Shown: positions 41,432 through 51,119 of the stretch, piece by piece | Numbering within the stretch: the stretch's first letter is position 1 | How the letters are laid out: each line of letters starts with the position of its first letter | Origin: Prochlorococcus sp. MIT 1307 | GTDB taxonomy: Bacteria; Cyanobacteriota; Cyanobacteriia; PCC-6307; Cyanobiaceae | Direction: 5' to 3' | NCBI RefSeq assembly: GCF_034092395.1 | Contig: NZ_CP139301.1 | Span: 1,922,001-1,986,000 of the forward strand | Length of the DNA stretch: 64,000 nt | Made by a program: the position numbers and the translations under genes | Notes under the pieces: model-generated | Told to the model about the DNA's origin: nothing | Database searches by the model: none | Seen by the model: the letters and a program-made list of their open reading frames with translations, nothing else

Positions 41432-42385
41432 TTAAGCTTCTGGCCTTACAGCTTCAAATATCTCTTGAAGAATTTCACCAGCCCCTTGCTTCTTCAGCGA
41501 ATTTGCAAGATCTATTCCAATTGAGTCAGGGTTATTTATTGAGCCCCGTTTCTCATCACGAATTAATCTTTGCCCATCCAAGCTGGCAACCATTCCTGTC
41601 AAAATTAATTCTTCAGACTCAATTTTGCTGTTTACTCCGATAGGCACTTGGCACCCTCCTTCTAGTTCTCTTAGAAAGGATCGCTCAGCTAGGCATCTTA
41701 GGGAGGTTGGTTTGTGCTCAAGGCTTTTAATTACATTTAGTACCTCAGGGTTGCCTTCTACGCATTCGATTCCCAGTGCTCCCTGGCCAACTGCATGAAG
41801 AGAAATCTCACTGGGAATAATTTGGTGGATTCGATTTTCAAATCCAAGTCTGCTTAGTCCTGCGGCTGCAAGAATCAGACAGTCATATTCACCGGAATCT
41901 AGTTTTTCGAGACGGGTGATGACATTACCTCTGACATCTTTAAATATTAGTTCTGGATATTTGTGTCGCAGCTGTGCAAGTCGGCGAAGCGAACTGGTCC
42001 CTACGACTGACCCAGCAGGAAGTGTATCCAATTGATAATCAGCATTTTTCTTGTTGACTGCTAGCGCATCTGCTGGATCCTCTCTTTCTGTAATGCATCC
42101 AAGCATTAAGCCCTCAGGAAGATTGGTTGGGAGATCTTTTAGAGAATGAACAGCTATCTCTGCTCGTCCAACAAGCATTTGTGCTTCAAGTTCTTTTGTG
42201 AAAAGACCTTTATCTCCAATTTTGGCTAGTGCTACATCGAGAATTTTGTCACCTTGAGTGGCCATAGCTTCTACAGAGATGACCAGGTCAGGGTGCCTTT
42301 TTCCCAGCTCTTGCTTAACCCAATTTGTCTGGACCATGGCCAGCTGGCTTCGGCGAGAGGCGATGCGCAGTTGGTCGAGGGTCAT
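41432..42385 (-). CDS. hemC: Hydroxymethylbilane synthase (porphobilinogen deaminase)
   Basis: Polymerises four porphobilinogens to hydroxymethylbilane in chlorophyll/haem/corrin synthesis. From ATG at 42385 it has 317 residues; a further in-frame start at 42421 is less family-like. The start [14 protein letters not shown], the substrate-site HSLKDLPT and the dipyrromethane-cofactor Cys in [11 protein letters not shown] are all present. It lies downstream of the sigma factor gene on the same strand. Confidence 0.95.
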   Translation of the reverse strand: MTLDQLRIASRRSQLAMVQTNWVKQELGKRHPDLVISVEAMATQGDKILDVALAKIGDKGLFTKELEAQMLVGRAEIAVHSLKDLPTNLPEGLMLGCITEREDPADALAVNKKNADYQLDTLPAGSVVGTSSLRRLAQLRHKYPELIFKDVRGNVITRLEKLDSGEYDCLILAAAGLSRLGFENRIHQIIPSEISLHAVGQGALGIECVEGNPEVLNVIKSLEHKPTSLRCLAERSFLRELEGGCQVPIGVNSKIESEELILTGMVASLDGQRLIRDEKRGSINNPDSIGIDLANSLKKQGAGEILQEIFEAVRPEA

Positions 42386-42603
42386 TGATGGAAATTCTTT
42401 GCACCTATTCACATTAAACATTCGACCTTCCGAAAATCACTCACGCTGACAATCCGTTATTAGATCGATGGTCGTAGGGCTTTTTCAAGCCGGCCATTGG
42501 TTGAAACTAATAGCTGAGATTACTTCTACTTTTTTACCTTTATTTTTATAGTTAAAAACTACTTTTTCTTGCTCGATGAATCATTGAGTTTATTAACACT
42601 ACT

Positions 42604-43896
42604 TTATTTTATATATTCTTTTAAAACCCCATTTCGATTTGGATGACGAAGCTTTCTTAGAGCTTTGGCTTCAATTTGACGGATTCGTTCACGTGTTACA
42701 TCAAAAATTTGGCCGATTTCTTCTAGTGTTTTCATCCGCCCATCATCCAGTCCATATCGAAGACGAAGAACATCTCGTTCTCTTGGACTGAGAGTGGCTA
42801 GAACACCTTCTAAATCCTCTCTGAGAAGATTTTTTGCAACGTCTTGCTCGGGATTCTCAATGTCAGCCTCGATAAAATCTCCCAGGCGAGAATCTTCTTC
42901 CTTCCCAATCGGTGTTTCAAGTGAAATTGGCAATTGAGCACTCTTAGCTATAAAACGCAATTTTTCAATTGTCATCTCCATACTTTCTGCGATTTCTTCT
43001 TCTGTGGGCTTTCTACCAAATTCTTGACTTAGGACTTTGGTCGTTTTCTTAATTCGCGAGATGGTTTCATATAAGTGCACAGGTAGTCGAATAGTGCGAC
43101 TTTGATCGGCAATTGCTCTAGTGATAGCTTGGCGAATCCACCAGGTTGCATAAGTAGAGAATTTGTATCCCTTTTCATGATCAAATTTTTCAGCAGCTCT
43201 AATAAGTCCTAGGCTTCCTTCTTGAATTAGATCTTGGAAAGAGAGTCCTCTATTCATATATTTCTTTGCAATAGAAACAACCAGGCGGAGGTTGGATTGA
43301 ACCATTTTTTCTTTTGCTCTTCGTCCAAGCATTAACCTTCGACGAAATCTGATTAGGGGCATTTCTACAAGTGCTGCCCATTCTTTAGTTGTTGGATAGT
43401 GATCGTTTTCGCTTTCGAATTGTGCTGCAAGCTCTTCTAGCTGGAGAAGATCTGCGATTTTTCTAGCCAATTCAATTTCTTCATCAGGTCTGAGGAGTCT
43501 TATCCGTCCGATTTCTTGGAGATAAACTCTAATTGAATCTTCTGTATAAACTCCTTTTGGACCGATCTTGATGCTTGCTAATGCTCGTGCTCGTGCCTCT
43601 TGTTCGCTTATTGATAATGAAGAAGTTGTAGTGGAAAAATCTGAGTTTTTAATTTCTTCTGACGAGATTTCAGCTTCAGCTAATAACTGATCAGCTGCTG
43701 CATCTAATGATTGGGTTGTAGAAATAACAGGTTTATTTTTTGATTTTTGATTCTTTTTAGATGCAGGAGAAGCGGCCTTCTTTTTTTGCTGTGGTTTTGC
43801 TTTTGGAGCTTTTTTCTTTTCTTTTCCTTCCGTGGTTGGAAGAGTTAATGCTTGGCTGGCAGGAGTGGATTTGGATTTTGTGGCGGCTTGGCTCAT
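42604..43896 (-). CDS. rpoD: Principal RNA polymerase sigma factor (group 1, SigA/RpoD)
   Basis: Directs RNA polymerase to housekeeping promoters. The protein is 430 residues. The first 95 or so are a Lys/Ala/Ser-rich, low-complexity lead. Then region 1.2 ([16 protein letters not shown]), region 2 ([26 protein letters not shown] and [15 protein letters not shown] in part), region 3, and region 4 with the HTH ([27 protein letters not shown] in part). The RTIRLPVH segment follows region 2. Length and sequence fit group 1 rather than alternative group 2 factors. Divergent from priA. Confidence 0.95.
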   Translation of the reverse strand: MSQAATKSKSTPASQALTLPTTEGKEKKKAPKAKPQQKKKAASPASKKNQKSKNKPVISTTQSLDAAADQLLAEAEISSEEIKNSDFSTTTSSLSISEQEARARALASIKIGPKGVYTEDSIRVYLQEIGRIRLLRPDEEIELARKIADLLQLEELAAQFESENDHYPTTKEWAALVEMPLIRFRRRLMLGRRAKEKMVQSNLRLVVSIAKKYMNRGLSFQDLIQEGSLGLIRAAEKFDHEKGYKFSTYATWWIRQAITRAIADQSRTIRLPVHLYETISRIKKTTKVLSQEFGRKPTEEEIAESMEMTIEKLRFIAKSAQLPISLETPIGKEEDSRLGDFIEADIENPEQDVAKNLLREDLEGVLATLSPRERDVLRLRYGLDDGRMKTLEEIGQIFDVTRERIRQIEAKALRKLRHPNRNGVLKEYIK

Positions 43897-44284
43897 TTCA
43901 GGACACGCGAACTAACAAGGGTGATCGGCTAATCGAAATGCAATATGTTGCAAAATGCGATGCCGTGATGGCAATAACACCTAAAAACGAAGCACAGGGA
44001 ATCTTGAGAAATCGAGATAATCCAGTGATCAAAAATCCTCAGGAGAGTTTGTTGATCGTATTTATCTGATTAGATAAGAGGTGTGATGGTTTTAGATGTG
44101 GAAACTGACAAAGATGTAAATGTGGATTGGAGCAGTGCTGTCAGGGGCTTTCTCAGACCGGCATACCTTCTAATGGGGCATTCCAAAAGTGGTAGTTGCT
44201 TCTTGTCTTCCCACTGGACGGAACTCTGCTCTGTTCCGACAACAGCCTTAGGGCTGTCCAACAATCTAATTTTAAAAAAAACTT
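43897..44284. other. Divergent intergenic region rpoD/priA with structured, GC-richer segment
   Basis: A 388-bp gap holding promoters for rpoD and priA. From about 44128 to 44265 the composition is richer in GC than the flanks and contains two exact hairpins: CGGAAC/GTTCCG (44219-44224 with 44233-44238) and ACAGCC/GGCTGT (44242-44247 with 44252-44257). GATTG and CAATC near the two ends could close them into one domain. Frames crossing it on both strands look non-coding. This could be a small RNA or a priA leader. Confidence 0.35.
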
Positions 44285-46567
44285 GTGACCTCGGCAAGTA
44301 ATGATTATCAGCCACAATCTGCGGAAGTAGATGTGTGGTTGGATGTGGGGAAGGAAGGTCGTTGCTTTACCTATCAAGACATTCATCAATTTGGCCTTGG
44401 ATTTGGCGATCTTGTGCGGGTCCGTTTAAGAGGTAGGTCTATGAATGGTCTTGTAGTTGCAAGACGATTTGCCTCAAAGGAAAAGGAATGCCAGCTGCAA
44501 TATGGAACTAATGCTTTAGCAGCAGTAGATGCGCTTGTTCAGCAGGCTGCTGTTGACTCTCAATGGCAAGACTGGTTAGAAGAGATGGCCGATAATTGTC
44601 ACATTAGTGCTTTTCGAATGCTGAAAGCTGCTTTGCCTCCAGGTTGGTTGGGGCAAAGAAAGTTGATAAATGAAGGGGCTAAAAGTTTTTGGTGGGTCTT
44701 GCTTACCCATAAAACTCCTAAGGGGAGGGATCTTACTGCTCGTCAAAAAGACTTAGAAAACTTCCTTCGAATTGCAGGGGGAGGGGCCTGGCAAAAGGAG
44801 CTTCATTCTGAAGGCTTCTCTTTGGGGGTGATTAGCAGTTTGATAGCTACAGAAGTAGCGACTAGAGAGAAGCGTCAGCTGATTGATCAGGCTGAAGTTA
44901 TTTCTAATTTGTTGGATCCTTGTCTAAATGCTGAGTTAGAGGCTCCTCAACCTTTAACTGAAGAGCAAGCAGAGGCGATAAAGATTTTTGATGAACAGCC
45001 ATTGGGAAATGCTTTGTTGTTATGGGGAATTACTGGTTCAGGGAAGACAGAGGTTTATTTGCAAATTGTCGCAAAGGAATTGTTAGAGGGTAGAAATTGT
45101 TTGATCCTTGCCCCTGAAATTGGATTGATACCACAATTGGTTGATCGATTTAAAAGGCGTTTTGGTTCTCATGTATTGGAATATCACAGCGGTTGCTCTG
45201 AAAAAGAGCGCGTTAAGACATGGCGCAAGATTTTGAGATCTCAAAATCCACTTGTAGTTGTAGGGACTCGATCAGCTGTTTTCCTCCCACTTTCTCCATT
45301 GGGTTTAATTGTGCTTGATGAAGAGCATGACAGTTCGTATAAACAGGAATCGCCAATGCCTTGTTATCACGCCAGAGAGATGGCTTTGAGTCGAGCAAAA
45401 AACACTCGGGCAAAAGTTGTTTTAGGTAGTGCAACGCCATCGTTATCTACTTGGAAAAACCTTGTCCCTAATGGGCCCATAGCGCTTGCTCGATTAAATA
45501 GGCGTATTTCTGATAAGCCTTTACCAACTGTTCATGTTGTTGATATGCGGCAAGAGTTGGCCGCAGGTCATCGCCGACTTATTAGTCGCTCTCTGATGGA
45601 GCATCTTTCGCTATTGCCAGAAGCTCGGGAACAGGCAATTGTGTTAGTTCCAAGGCGAGGGTACAGCAGCTTCTTGAGTTGTAGAAGTTGTGGGGAAGTA
45701 GTGCAGTGTCCTCATTGCGATGTAGCTCTAACAGTTCACAGAGGAGGGAACGATCATCAGTGGTTGCGTTGTCATTGGTGTGATCATCGCTCAGCTGTTG
45801 AACCCTTTTGTAGTAACTGTGGTTCCAGTGCTTTTAAACCTTTCGGTGCAGGAACACAGAGAGTGATAGATCATCTGGCTCAGGAATTAGAGGGAGTTAA
45901 ATTTTTACGTTTTGATAGAGATACCACAGGAGGAAGAGATGGACATCGACATTTGCTTGAGAAATTCGCTTCTGGTGAGGCAGATGTACTCATAGGTACT
46001 CAAATGCTTGCTAAAGGGATAGACCTACCTCGAGTTACTCTTGCAGCTGTATTGGCTGCAGATGGGTTGTTACATCGCCCTGATTTGTTAGCAGGAGAAC
46101 AGAGCCTTCAGCTTTTTATGCAACTTGCAGGTCGTGCTGGTCGAGGTGAACGCCCTGGAAAGGTTTTAATACAAACTTATTGCCCAGAGCATCCCGTGAT
46201 CATGCATTTGGTGGATGGTCGCTATGAGGAGTTTTTAAAAAAGGAATTAAAACTAAGGATGGAGGCAGGCTTGGTACCTTTTAGTAGAGCTTGTCTGCTT
46301 AGATTTTCGGGAGAATCAGCATTGGCCACTGCTACTGCAGCCTCTGCATTGGCCGAGCAGATAAGACCACTATGTGATTCAAATAGTTGGAATGTAGTTG
46401 GCCCTGCTCCTGCTTTAGTTGCCAAGGTTGCTGGCAAAAGTCGGTGGCAGATTTTGTTGCATGGCCCTGAGTCAAGTCCTTTGCCTCTACCAAAAGGAAC
46501 CGAATTATGGGATGGACTTCCTAGAGGAGTTTCTCTTGCTATAGATCCAGATCCACTACAACTTTGA
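44285..46567 (+). CDS. priA: Primosomal protein N' (replication restart helicase PriA)
   Basis: Superfamily 2 DNA helicase that reloads the replisome at stalled forks. The protein is 760 residues. An N-terminal 3'-DNA-binding domain precedes the Walker A WGITGSGKTEVYL (about 250) and the DEEH box. Eight zinc-binding Cys are visible in CRSCGEVVQCPHC and CHWCDH..FCSNCG. Helicase motifs IGTQMLAKGIDLP and QLAGRAGRGERPG close the second domain. Start is GTG at 44285. A terminator hairpin includes its stop. Confidence 0.94.
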   Translation: MTSASNDYQPQSAEVDVWLDVGKEGRCFTYQDIHQFGLGFGDLVRVRLRGRSMNGLVVARRFASKEKECQLQYGTNALAAVDALVQQAAVDSQWQDWLEEMADNCHISAFRMLKAALPPGWLGQRKLINEGAKSFWWVLLTHKTPKGRDLTARQKDLENFLRIAGGGAWQKELHSEGFSLGVISSLIATEVATREKRQLIDQAEVISNLLDPCLNAELEAPQPLTEEQAEAIKIFDEQPLGNALLLWGITGSGKTEVYLQIVAKELLEGRNCLILAPEIGLIPQLVDRFKRRFGSHVLEYHSGCSEKERVKTWRKILRSQNPLVVVGTRSAVFLPLSPLGLIVLDEEHDSSYKQESPMPCYHAREMALSRAKNTRAKVVLGSATPSLSTWKNLVPNGPIALARLNRRISDKPLPTVHVVDMRQELAAGHRRLISRSLMEHLSLLPEAREQAIVLVPRRGYSSFLSCRSCGEVVQCPHCDVALTVHRGGNDHQWLRCHWCDHRSAVEPFCSNCGSSAFKPFGAGTQRVIDHLAQELEGVKFLRFDRDTTGGRDGHRHLLEKFASGEADVLIGTQMLAKGIDLPRVTLAAVLAADGLLHRPDLLAGEQSLQLFMQLAGRAGRGERPGKVLIQTYCPEHPVIMHLVDGRYEEFLKKELKLRMEAGLVPFSRACLLRFSGESALATATAASALAEQIRPLCDSNSWNVVGPAPALVAKVAGKSRWQILLHGPESSPLPLPKGTELWDGLPRGVSLAIDPDPLQL

Positions 46568-46590
46568 TTTAGTGAACTAAATCACTTTTT
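46565..46590 (+). terminator. Intrinsic terminator of priA
   Basis: TGATTTAG (46565-46572, including the stop) pairs with CTAAATCA (46577-46584) around a TGAA loop, followed by CTTTTT. It also overlaps the stop codon of the convergent DUF3153 gene. Confidence 0.7.
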
Positions 46591-47680
46591 ATGGGGGTAG
46601 TTCAGGGAAACCAAAACCCATATTTAATCGAATTCTTTGAAGGACTAGGTTTAACCCAAGCAGCATGGTTACAAAGATCGTTCCTAGACCAAGGTGATTC
46701 CATCGCCATTGGCGAAATTTAAGTGTGTTTACCTCGCCTTGCTTCATTGGCCATTTGACATGATCACCTTCCAATATTGGTAATGAGGGGCTACCGATTA
46801 GCTTTGCTTTGTCAATAGAATGAATATTTACCAATAGCTTTAATCCAGGAATTTCGGGTAAATCCTCTAAATTCACCACTAATTTAAATTCCTGCTGGAC
46901 TCCTATAAACCAATTTTTTTCTTTTAAGGACAGAATTGGCGGAGTTATTTCAAACCCTGCTGATTTAGCAGCAGTTGAGAATGTTTCTTGGAGTATAAGA
47001 CTTGCTTCTTCAGATCTCAATATAGGAGTTCTGATTTTTTGACCTCCTTCTCGGAAACTTACAACTTCCCCTTTGGAATGTCTTTCCTTTAGGGCATTCT
47101 CGAATTCAAGCTGCCATGGTAAAAGTTGTTTTGTATTACTTTTAATTTCCCATCCCAGTTTTATTCTATCGGGGCCAGAAATATCTACTTTGGTGGTTAT
47201 TTCTACACACCCACTTAACAGAATAGTTAATGCAGCAATTACAAATAGAGTTAAAATTGAGAAGCCAAAGTCCAGTCCACTTGTCTCTCCGGTTGGAGGG
47301 AGAGGAGAAGTTTCTGAATCGTTTGATTTTTTGTTAGTTGAATAATAGTTACCTTTTGTTTGAGTCGTTAAATCTAAAGTTGGCAGTTGAATTGACCAGT
47401 TGGCTGGTCTCCCTAAGCTTGGTGATTCTAGAACCTCTAATAATTGTTTAGACATTTGGCGTAGTTCATTATCTTTACAATGGGTTAATTCACGACACAT
47501 AGATATGGCTTTTTCATTGTCTCCTTTCCCCATCAACGCTGTAATCATTAGCATCCTTATCTTCGGACCCTCCTGACTATTTAGAGGTTGTTTTTGAGCT
47601 AATTCCTCTAGTGCAATTAGGCATTGACTGTAGTCACCTCGCTCTAAGGCAGCCTCAGCAAATGCTAGGGCTGAGTCCAT
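46589..47680 (-). CDS. DUF3153 membrane protein with N-terminal TPR-like region
   Basis: The protein is 363 residues. Residues 1-85 look like a pair of TPR-type helices (EAALERGDYSQCLIALEELA, then ALMGKGDNEKAISMC). A linker follows, then a hydrophobic segment at about 139-157 ending in LSGC (155-158), which resembles a lipobox but is internal. The DUF3153 domain occupies 160-320 and a second membrane helix lies near 332-350. DUF3153 is cyanobacterial and of unknown function. The gene ends 3 bp before argB on the same strand. Confidence 0.75.
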   Translation of the reverse strand: MDSALAFAEAALERGDYSQCLIALEELAQKQPLNSQEGPKIRMLMITALMGKGDNEKAISMCRELTHCKDNELRQMSKQLLEVLESPSLGRPANWSIQLPTLDLTTQTKGNYYSTNKKSNDSETSPLPPTGETSGLDFGFSILTLFVIAALTILLSGCVEITTKVDISGPDRIKLGWEIKSNTKQLLPWQLEFENALKERHSKGEVVSFREGGQKIRTPILRSEEASLILQETFSTAAKSAGFEITPPILSLKEKNWFIGVQQEFKLVVNLEDLPEIPGLKLLVNIHSIDKAKLIGSPSLPILEGDHVKWPMKQGEVNTLKFRQWRWNHLGLGTIFVTMLLGLNLVLQRIRLNMGFGFPELPP

Positions 47681-47683
47681 ATC

Positions 47684-48610
47684 TCAGCTACTTCCTAAAA
47701 ACATTGTTCCTATCCCAGAGTTGGTAAAGATTTCCAGTAGAAGGGCATGAGGAACTCGCCCATCGATGATATGAGCAGCAGCCACTCCTTGCGCTAAAGC
47801 TCTTATACAGCATTCAGTTTTAGGGGTCATTCCACCATTAACTATGTCGTCATTGATTAGTTGACGTGCTTCCATCAAACTTATTTGTTTTATTAGTGAT
47901 GAAGAGTCATTTTTGTCTCTCAGAATGCCAGGGGTGTCAGTTAAAAGGATTAGTTTTTCTGCTTCCAGGGACGCTGCAAGTTCACCCGCTACTGTATCTG
48001 CATTGATATTGTGAGAACGACCATTTTGTGTTGCAGCAACGCTTGATATAACTGGGACGTAGCCTTTTGAAAGTAGTGGCTCCAGAACATCTGGATTCAC
48101 ACTTGCAACATCTCCTACCAGGCCATGGCTCCCATCCCCCCATGGGCGAGCTTTTATTAAACCGCCGTCTATTCCACTTAGGCCAACTGCTTGTGCTCCA
48201 AGCTGGTTTATTCCGCTAACAATTTGCTTATTAACTCTTCCAACAAGCACCATTTCAACAACATCCATTGTTTCTGCATCTGTCACTCTTAGTCCGTCAC
48301 GAAATTCAGCAGCAATATCAAGCCTTTGAAGCCATTGGTTGATTTCAGGACCTCCGCCATGGACTACAACAGGTTGCACTCCTACGCTTGCCAAAAGAGC
48401 GATATCTCTAAAAACGGCCGTTTGTAAGGCCTTGTGAGCCATTGCCGCACCGCCATATTTGATGACAATTCTGCGCCCAGCAAATCTTTGGATATATGGC
48501 AGAGCTTCACTGAGTACAGAAACTCTCAGTGATTCATCTTCTAATTTGGTTACTTGATTAGCGTCCAAGAAAGGATTAATCACTGTTATGTCACTGTCCG
48601 TTAGTCCCAT
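47684..48610 (-). CDS. argB: Acetylglutamate kinase
   Basis: Second, feedback-regulated step of arginine synthesis; in cyanobacteria the PII protein GlnB relieves arginine inhibition. From ATG at 48610 it has 308 residues; a TTG at 48649 is also in frame. The motifs [23 protein letters not shown] and the late [11 protein letters not shown] are present. The start lies inside the end of the DUF2854 gene (20-bp overlap), so co-translation is likely. Confidence 0.95.
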   Translation of the reverse strand: MGLTDSDITVINPFLDANQVTKLEDESLRVSVLSEALPYIQRFAGRRIVIKYGGAAMAHKALQTAVFRDIALLASVGVQPVVVHGGGPEINQWLQRLDIAAEFRDGLRVTDAETMDVVEMVLVGRVNKQIVSGINQLGAQAVGLSGIDGGLIKARPWGDGSHGLVGDVASVNPDVLEPLLSKGYVPVISSVAATQNGRSHNINADTVAGELAASLEAEKLILLTDTPGILRDKNDSSSLIKQISLMEARQLINDDIVNGGMTPKTECCIRALAQGVAAAHIIDGRVPHALLLEIFTNSGIGTMFLGSS

Positions 48611-49169
48611 GCTGAGTTGTTTGTTCAACTTCGCTTTGTTTTGGAACAATCATTAAATCAATTTGACCTTCTTGTGGTGAAATTAATTCTGCTTGCATAT
48701 CTTTAGCAAAAAATCTTCCTAGGCGCTCTTGTTTTTCTTGCCAGCGATCAAAAGGCACCCCTGCGATGTTAAACCTTAAACGAATTCCCAGGCCCTTTGT
48801 AGTTTCTAATTCTTCTATTTCCAATAGTTGTGGTGGATTTTCTTGGTCCCATAGTTTTAGGGCAATTAGAGAAGACTCAAGATGAGCATGTTGTCCATAG
48901 CGCCATCTAGTTACATCTTTCACAACTTTTGCAAGTTCTGGAGACTCTTTTCTTTCGACTTTTGAGAGTTGAGACTTAGGACTGATTTTTTTTGTTGGCC
49001 GTAATTCTGTTGTCTTTAGCGCGAGTCCCCCCAAGAAGATTGGGAACCCGTAAAAGAGTGTTGGGACGCTGAGGTTTGCTGCGCCTGATAAATAAGCTGT
49101 CAAACCTACAACTGTTAGGACAGCTCCCGAAACAGTTATTAAGTTGGCTGGGGAAATTAGTTCCTTCAT
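48591..49169 (-). CDS. DUF2854 family membrane protein
   Basis: The protein is 192 residues. Two N-terminal membrane helices ([34 protein letters not shown]) are followed by a soluble domain with [14 protein letters not shown] and [13 protein letters not shown]. This matches DUF2854, found in cyanobacteria and plastids; in plants related proteins occur in chloroplast membranes. Function unknown. It overlaps argB by 20 bp downstream, and the small gene starting at 49222 is divergent. Confidence 0.8.
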   Translation of the reverse strand: MKELISPANLITVSGAVLTVVGLTAYLSGAANLSVPTLFYGFPIFLGGLALKTTELRPTKKISPKSQLSKVERKESPELAKVVKDVTRWRYGQHAHLESSLIALKLWDQENPPQLLEIEELETTKGLGIRLRFNIAGVPFDRWQEKQERLGRFFAKDMQAELISPQEGQIDLMIVPKQSEVEQTTQHGTNGQ

Positions 49170-49221
49170 GATGTCATTTTTGCGCTCAATGTTCGAGGAT
49201 GGTTCTTTTGGAGGATGTTCA

Positions 49222-49413
49222 ATGGCAATTGCTCAAAATAAATCGAAAAATCTTTCTGCGTTAATAGCTAAGTTGGATAAGGATAGAGCTTGGTTATTGG
49301 AGCAGATCGATCGTGGAAACTGGCCTGAGCTTCGATTGGATTTGGCTGCATTAGAAAGGGAGCTAGGCCAACTCGTAAGCAAGGCTTCTGATCAAGTCGA
49401 GGGAGAGAGTTGA
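49222..49413 (+). CDS. Conserved small protein, 63 aa
   Basis: ATG at 49222 is preceded by GGAGG at 49210-49214, an unusually good ribosome binding site for this window, so I prefer it to the longer frame from 49144. The product (MAIAQNKSKNLSALIAKLDKD in part) is all charged helix, with RAWLLEQIDRGNWPELRLDLAALERELGQL (in part) predicted as a coiled coil. Function unknown. It ends 13 bp before convergent ssb. Confidence 0.7.
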   Translation: MAIAQNKSKNLSALIAKLDKDRAWLLEQIDRGNWPELRLDLAALERELGQLVSKASDQVEGES

Positions 49414-49426
49414 CATAAGGGATCCT

Positions 49427-49903
49427 TCAGAATGGAATGTCATCTGTATCTGGTACAAGCGGAGCGCTATTCCAGCTAACTGATTCATCTTTCGATTCTA
49501 GGCCCTGTGATCTTGGAGGATTGTTCGCAGGTGATTTCTCAGAAGATGTGTTCACTCTCGTGGAAGCAAAATTTGTACTGTTTATTTCTTCTTCAACTGG
49601 TGCAGAAAGATTGTGGAATTTAGTAAGGGTCAACTCGGCACGCTTCTCTTTGCTCCCATCTTGACGTGGGATTGTATTCATTCTCAAACGACCTTCCACA
49701 ACAAGCTTTTGTCCTTCTTGAACACGATTTTGCAACTCTTGAGCCATGTTTCCCCAGCCAACAACCTTGAGTTCGCTAGATGGGTCATCCGCTCGAAGCC
49801 CTTCGAATAACACTTCCATTTCTGCAATAGGGGTTTTGTTGTCTTGTGTATAACGAATCGTTGGAGCTTTCTTAACTTGGACTTCGAGCAAGCAGTGGTT
49901 CAT
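49427..49903 (-). CDS. ssb: Single-stranded DNA-binding protein
   Basis: Coats ssDNA in replication and repair. The protein is 158 residues. The OB fold occupies about 1-105 (NHCLLEVQVKKAPTIRYTQD, LVVEGRLRMNT). A Ser/Asn/Pro-rich linker leads to the C-terminal tip DTDDIPF, the docking peptide for partner proteins such as PriA and RecQ. Its start is 14 bp from that of divergent cobK. Confidence 0.93.
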   Translation of the reverse strand: MNHCLLEVQVKKAPTIRYTQDNKTPIAEMEVLFEGLRADDPSSELKVVGWGNMAQELQNRVQEGQKLVVEGRLRMNTIPRQDGSKEKRAELTLTKFHNLSAPVEEEINSTNFASTRVNTSSEKSPANNPPRSQGLESKDESVSWNSAPLVPDTDDIPF

Positions 49904-49917
49904 TTCATGTTCTTGTA

Positions 49918-50739
49918 GTGAGGGCTATCTTGATGCAATTTCAAAAGAATGGCCAGAGGCATATTTGGTTACTTGCAGGCACCGGTGAAGGTCCTACTAT
50001 TGCGTCTCTTTTGATTGAACAAGGCTGGAAGGTTAGCGTTAGTGTTGTTTCTATTCAAGCTTCCTGGCCTTATTCAGAGATGTCTTTGACATCTCTTTGT
50101 ATTGGGCCCCTTCAAGGCGTTGAAGGTATTAAAGGATTCCTTGACGAAGCCTTAAATGAGCACCAAGGATTTGATTGGGTGATAGATGCAACTCATCCTT
50201 TTGCAGTGGAAATCAGTTCGAATCTTGAGAAGGCCTGTAGAGAATTTGGTCAGAATTTGCTTCGATATGAGAGGCCTTTGGAGGCGCCATCTAGGACGTT
50301 TTTGATTAAGGATTTATCAGGGCTTTCTAATTGTTCTTTGCAAGGGAAAAATATTTTGATGGCTCTTGGGGCAAGACACCTTCATGAGGCTGTGCATGCA
50401 GCTCGTCAATGTGGTGCAAGGGTATTTGCTCGAGTTCTGCCAACTCCAGAAAGTCTAAAGCAATCTTTAAATTGTTTACTTCCTGAAGATGACCTGGCGG
50501 TTTTTCGCCCGCTTCAAGGTAATCAGATTGGAGATTTGGAAAGAGCTCTTTGTAGGCGTTGGTCAATCAGTGATGTTATTTGTAGGCAGTCTGGTGGGGC
50601 TACTCAAGAACTCTGGCAGGATATTTGTCATCAGGAGGGCATAAATTTATGGCTTATTTCGCGCCCTAAACTTGTTAGTAAAGTAGAAGTTTTTCATACT
50701 TTTAATGCTGTGATGGGTCGAATCTCAATATCCAAATAG
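49918..50739 (+). CDS. cobK: Precorrin-6A reductase
   Basis: NADPH-dependent reduction of precorrin-6A in corrin synthesis. The protein is 273 residues from GTG at 49918; an in-frame ATG at 49933 is possible. Family patterns: IWLLAGTGEGPTIASLL near the N-terminus, DWVIDATHPFAVEIS, RYERP, and RQSGGATQE. Together with cobM it completes part of the corrin route. cutA follows on the same strand after 32 bp. Confidence 0.92.
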   Translation: MRAILMQFQKNGQRHIWLLAGTGEGPTIASLLIEQGWKVSVSVVSIQASWPYSEMSLTSLCIGPLQGVEGIKGFLDEALNEHQGFDWVIDATHPFAVEISSNLEKACREFGQNLLRYERPLEAPSRTFLIKDLSGLSNCSLQGKNILMALGARHLHEAVHAARQCGARVFARVLPTPESLKQSLNCLLPEDDLAVFRPLQGNQIGDLERALCRRWSISDVICRQSGGATQELWQDICHQEGINLWLISRPKLVSKVEVFHTFNAVMGRISISK

Positions 50740-50771
50740 GCTTTAGAAGTTCTTTTCATGTTTGCACTTCC

Positions 50772-51119
50772 ATGGTTAATGAAGACTCTTCTGATGAATT
50801 GGTTTTAGTTCTCACAACAGAAGTAAGCACTAATATTGCTGATAGCTTGGCAAAAGAACTGTTAAGGCAAAAACTTGCGGCTTGTGTGAATCTTCGTGAA
50901 ATAAGAAGCTATTTTATGTGGGAGGGAGAACTGGAAGAAGTTAAAGAGGCTCAACTATTAATTAAAACAACTAATAATCAGTTGCAGAATCTCCTAGAAA
51001 TGATTACGGATTTACATAGTTACGAAACCCCTGAACTAATACATTGGCATGTATCTGCTAGTGATGCTTATATGGAATGGGTTAAAGAAGTTACTTTGCC
51101 TGCTTATGAGTCTAACTAA
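50772..51119 (+). CDS. cutA: CutA family divalent-ion tolerance protein
   Basis: Small trimeric ferredoxin-like protein linked to copper tolerance in Escherichia coli but of uncertain general function. The protein is 115 residues. Patterns: LAACVNLREIRSYFMWEGELEEVKEAQLLIKT and DLHSYETPELIHWHVSASDAYMEWV (in part). It overlaps the 3' end of the convergent PfkB kinase gene by 8 bp. Confidence 0.93.
   Translation: MVNEDSSDELVLVLTTEVSTNIADSLAKELLRQKLAACVNLREIRSYFMWEGELEEVKEAQLLIKTTNNQLQNLLEMITDLHSYETPELIHWHVSASDAYMEWVKEVTLPAYESN

Noticed and set aside
44128-44265. tmRNA or SRP RNA in the rpoD/priA gap
   Set aside because: No GGTTCGAATCC T-arm, no tag peptide, and no GGAAGGAAGCA-like SRP signature; identity stays open.
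44083-44301. 72-codon plus-strand frame and minus-strand counterparts before priA
   Set aside because: Cys- and Ser-rich chance-like product; the block is better explained as a structured non-coding segment.
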